64,000 nt of DNA from positions 894,501 to 958,500 of the forward strand of contig JACVTC010000032.1 in the NCBI GenBank assembly GCA_016946835.1. The letters are read 5' to 3'. The notes beneath the pieces are model-generated. The model made no database searches, was not told the origin of the DNA, and was given only the letters and a program-made list of their open reading frames with translations. Within the stretch, counting starts at the first letter, position 1; the number at the start of each line of letters is the position of its first letter. This DNA comes from Neocallimastix lanati (nom. inval.). Lineage: Eukaryota > Neocallimastigomycota > Neocallimastigomycetes > Neocallimastigales > Neocallimastigaceae. Positions 61,397-64,000 of this stretch are shown here, piece by piece. Made by a program: the position numbers and the translations under genes.

Positions 61397-62039
61397 TGTA
61401 ACGGAGGTGCTTCTATTGTAACGGCGGGACGTGGTATAGAAACACAGAAAGGAGAAAACTCAATAGGTTTACACTATCTGTATAAATAATTCGTTTTATT
61501 AGAAATATTTTTTATTAATTATAAAATTTAAAATAATTATTAATATTAATCAACAAGGTAATATTTCGAATTACTTATACGTTAATTATTATTAATAAAA
61601 GCACGAAGAAAAATATTTTCATTCGTGAAGTTCGCACTATTTATACTTTTAACGGAAAAACAGTTTTAACATGTAAAATAATTTTAAAGAAATATTTAGA
61701 AATATGTTTGTAGTAATTAATAATGTAAAGTTTCTAGAATATAGATTTTAATTGATGAAAATGAATCTTATCAAAAAAGAATAAAATAATTTATATAATA
61801 AGAATTTCTAAATTCATTTCGGTTGAATTACGAACCGAAAGAATCTTTAACTTTCTATAATTTTATACAGAAAGAATATTCAAGAAGATATTATTAATAA
61901 TTAATAAAATAATTAATAAAATAATTATTAATGCAAAATGGGTTGAGGTGTGAGTCGAACCCATGAAGTATTGGTCATGGTCAATGTAACTAACCATTGA
62001 ACCAAGGTTCTAATTTTACTAACTGAAGATTTCGTTACA
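61397..62039 (-). repeat. Ty3/gypsy 3' LTR
   Basis: On the minus strand it starts TGTAACGAAATCTTC at 62039, right after the purine-rich CTGGAGGCGGACCA (62040-62053). It ends CACCTCCGTTACA at 61397 (643 bp). Both ends are TGTAACG/CGTTACA. A second CGTTACA sits 20 bp inside the end. It carries a tRNA-like stretch near its start. Confidence 0.88.
61940..62012 (-). other. tRNA-like segment inside the Ty3 LTR
   Basis: The minus strand reads TTGGTTCAATGGTTAG, a near pol III A box, then an anticodon-like arm ATTG-ACCATGAC-CAAT. CATGGGTTCGACTCAC follows, holding a good B box. The spacing between boxes is tRNA-like. The acceptor stem does not pair and the anticodon arm is one base short, so it is not a functional tRNA. 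It lies about 27-99 nt inside the LTR. Confidence 0.55.
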
Positions 62040-62370
62040 TGGTCCGCCTCCAGGATTCGGATACCAGACGAATCTAACAGTTAGGCATAACTATACTAAA
62101 ATTAAGCAAACTAAACTAAACTAAACTAAATTAAACTAAACTAAACTAAAATAAAATAAAATAAAAATAATAATTAACCATTTTATAGTACGAACTTTTT
62201 TGAATAAAATTACATGATATTAATAAAGTTACATGAATATAATGTATAATAAGAATACATGAATATTAATAATATTTAATAATATAAAATAATATTTAGT
62301 AATATTGATATTAATAAATTAATATAAGTTTGATATTAATAAAGTAAAGATTCATTTTCAAGTTTTAATT
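62040..62370. other. Ty3 polypurine tract and 3' untranslated region
   Basis: It holds the purine tract next to the LTR, an AAACT/AAAAT pentamer microsatellite at about 62108-62166, and AT-rich spacer up to the stop codon at 62371. Confidence 0.6.
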
Positions 62371-64000
62371 TTAGTTATTTTTGTTAAATTCTTTTAAGAG
62401 TTTAGGGCAATTTAAATTTTCTTCGGGTTCCCAAGATGCTTCAGATAAAGGATAACCTTTCCATTTAATAAGATATTGGGTTTTGCCATAATGTTTCCTT
62501 TTATCAAGAATTTTTTCAACTTCGTATTCTTCTTCATTGTCAATAATTATCGGTGGTGGTGGTTCTTTCTTTCGTCCAAAGTGATCTTCATAAAATGGTT
62601 CAAGTTCAGAAACATGTATTACAGGATGGATTCTGATTTCTTTTGGTAAGTCTAGCTTATATGAAACGGGAGAAATTTTCTTAATGATTTTATATGGACC
62701 AAGTTTTCTGGGTTTAAGTTTTTTATTTCCATTATGAATTATAAGTGAACTATTAATCCACACTTTATCACCAGGTTTAAAGTTTGGAGCTTCAATACGA
62801 TGTTTGTTTGCAAATTCTTCTTGCTTTTTTCTTGCTTGTTGTAAATTTTCACTAAGTGTTTTAAATAATTCTGAAAAATCTTTTGTAAATTCATCAGCTC
62901 TAGGAACATCTGTACTGTTTGGAATTGATGGTGAATATCTTGGATTATATCCATAGTTTGCATAAAAAGGTGAGTGCTTAATTGATTCTTGAATTGAATT
63001 ATTATAACTGAATTCTGCTAGGAATAAAAAATTATACCAATCAGAACCTTTAAAGTTTGAATAACATCTTAAGTATTGTTCAATAACGGAGTTCACCCTC
63101 TCCGTTAAACCATTGGTTTGGTGATGGAAGGGAGAAGCAAGTTTCATTGTGATATTGAAAGATTTACAAATAGCTGACCAAAATTTTGAAGTGAATTGAG
63201 AACCTTTATCAGAAAAGAAATCGGAGGGTGGTTTATGAATACGAAAGAGATCATTTAGGTCTTTCTTGGGAACAATTAAAACAGAAGCAGCAGCTGGAGA
63301 TTTAGATTTTCTAATAAATTTTTTGTCTTCATTTTCTTTAATATATTTCTTCGAAGCTAGAGATTCTTTTTCAGTTAAGGGGTAGATTGGATCATAATGA
63401 AGTTTTTCATTTTGTTTGAGTTTAATCTCGCTATCAAAAGGACAATAAGGAGGTGATTCATTAGTGTATATTTTACTGAAAGTGTCTATAAAGGGAAGTA
63501 ATTTTTTTGGTAATGATTTGCTTATTTTATTATTGATTTCTTCATTTTCATTTTTATCATTTTGTTTAGTAGTATTTAAAGGAACATAAGAAGTAAAGGA
63601 GTTAGGGATGATTAAACAATTTTCAACGCAATAATTGGAATTAAATCTTAAAACTTTATTTTTGAAGTCAATGTCGAGATTGTGAGTAGAAATCCATTCG
63701 AAACCTAAAATAGCACAATAAGAAGGAAGGTCAACCACATAGAATTGAGTTTTACATTTGTGATTTTTATAAGTGATGGAAATAGGAAGAGTTTTACCAA
63801 GAATAGTTTGCTTTCCACCGATGCCAGATACCTTAGGGAAATTAGTTTTAGTTGAATACGGGATATTATTTTCTTTAATATAGTAGATATCCATTAAATT
63901 GATTTGAGAACCAGTATCGAGAAGAATTTTAGCAGTAGAATTTGTATTATCAATACTCAAAGAAAATTCGTAAATAGGAAGATTTGAGTTAGAAACTCTA
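62371..64000 (-). CDS. Ty3/gypsy (chromovirus) pol with RT, RNase H and half of integrase deleted in frame; 5' end outside window
   Basis: The frame is open to the right edge of the window, at least 542 aa. Protease comes first ([16 protein letters not shown], with the flap region down to AILGFEWI). A 65-aa Asn/Lys linker and the RT N-terminal region ([17 protein letters not shown], then [14 protein letters not shown]) follow. At about 63255-63262 the reading jumps straight to the middle of integrase ([20 protein letters not shown], then [15 protein letters not shown]). The RT core, RNase H, the integrase zinc domain and its first catalytic Asp are missing. The C-terminal integrase domain ([28 protein letters not shown]) and a chromodomain ([35 protein letters not shown]) are intact. 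Despite the deletion no stop or shift occurs. It cannot transpose by itself. The chromodomain would direct integration to modified chromatin. Confidence 0.92.
   Translation of the reverse strand, partial: RVSNSNLPIYEFSLSIDNTNSTAKILLDTGSQINLMDIYYIKENNIPYSTKTNFPKVSGIGGKQTILGKTLPISITYKNHKCKTQFYVVDLPSYCAILGFEWISTHNLDIDFKNKVLRFNSNYCVENCLIIPNSFTSYVPLNTTKQNDKNENEEINNKISKSLPKKLLPFIDTFSKIYTNESPPYCPFDSEIKLKQNEKLHYDPIYPLTEKESLASKKYIKENEDKKFIRKSKSPAAASVLIVPKKDLNDLFRIHKPPSDFFSDKGSQFTSKFWSAICKSFNITMKLASPFHHQTNGLTERVNSVIEQYLRCYSNFKGSDWYNFLFLAEFSYNNSIQESIKHSPFYANYGYNPRYSPSIPNSTDVPRADEFTKDFSELFKTLSENLQQARKKQEEFANKHRIEAPNFKPGDKVWINSSLIIHNGNKKLKPRKLGPYKIIKKISPVSYKLDLPKEIRIHPVIHVSELEPFYEDHFGRKKEPPPPIIIDNEEEYEVEKILDKRKHYGKTQYLIKWKGYPLSEASWEPEENLNCPKLLKEFNKNN

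Noticed and set aside
61940-62012. Functional tRNA gene
   Set aside because: Acceptor stem does not pair and the anticodon arm is short; it lies inside an LTR.

Overview
This window is a very AT-rich eukaryotic segment. Its host genes are cut into many short exons by small GT-AG introns. It also has asparagine- and lysine-rich proteins, long (TTA)n, (TTTA)n and (TAAAA)n microsatellites, and a heavy load of LTR retrotransposons. A chromodomain Ty3/gypsy element, several asparagine-rich Ty1/copia families, a FLYWCH/MULE transposase and small intron-rich FIP1, TAF8 and SMC6 genes together suggest an early-diverging fungus. An anaerobic gut fungus (Neocallimastigomycota) is my best guess. This is inferred from composition and gene style; no marker in the window proves it.

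Host genes: (i) FIP1, a pre-mRNA 3'-end processing factor (7792-10973, minus, 13 exons, 491 aa, one GC-AG intron). (ii) An unrecognised two-exon membrane protein (27583-29379, plus, 561 aa) with a 70-bp inverted repeat ending at its start codon. (iii) TAF8, a TFIID subunit (30687-31703, minus, 4 exons, 229 aa). (iv) A large HEAT/ARM-like protein of unknown role (33034-38490, plus, 18 exons, 1187 aa). (v) SMC6 (38876-44884, plus, 22 exons, 1215 aa). I built these models by hand from splice sites and reading phase; every junction keeps the frame.

Mobile DNA, left to right. A copia 3' fragment with its LTR lies at 580-1735. A frameshifted MULE transposase lies at 4290-5715. A solo LTR with its target duplication sits in a microsatellite at 7130-7334. 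A graveyard at about 11.2-21.3 kb holds a hairpin-forming repeat array, a solo Ty3-type LTR with perfect target duplication, a Ty3 integrase fragment fused to a copia gag fragment, and decayed copia pieces. A full copia element with near-identical LTRs and an ATTTT target duplication spans 21349-27157. A decayed copia copy (46069-50852) lies next to its near-identical intact relative (50927-57259, one 1865-aa gag-pol ORF), separated by a (TTA)n tract. A second (TTA)n tract leads into a third copia element. That element's 3' LTR carries a nested 2.9-kb non-autonomous LTR element (57596-60519), and its pol gene is cut by a Ty3/gypsy chromodomain element running off the right end.

The most interesting points are: a shared 14-nt primer-binding site matching the anticodon arm of tRNA-Lys(CUU), which suggests half-tRNA priming; a compact LTR element whose only ORF looks like an aspartic-protease fold without its catalytic Asp; a Ty3 ORF in which protease is fused in frame to the second half of integrase with RT and RNase H missing; a tRNA-like segment inside a Ty3 LTR; and copia insertions lying in TTA-type microsatellites.
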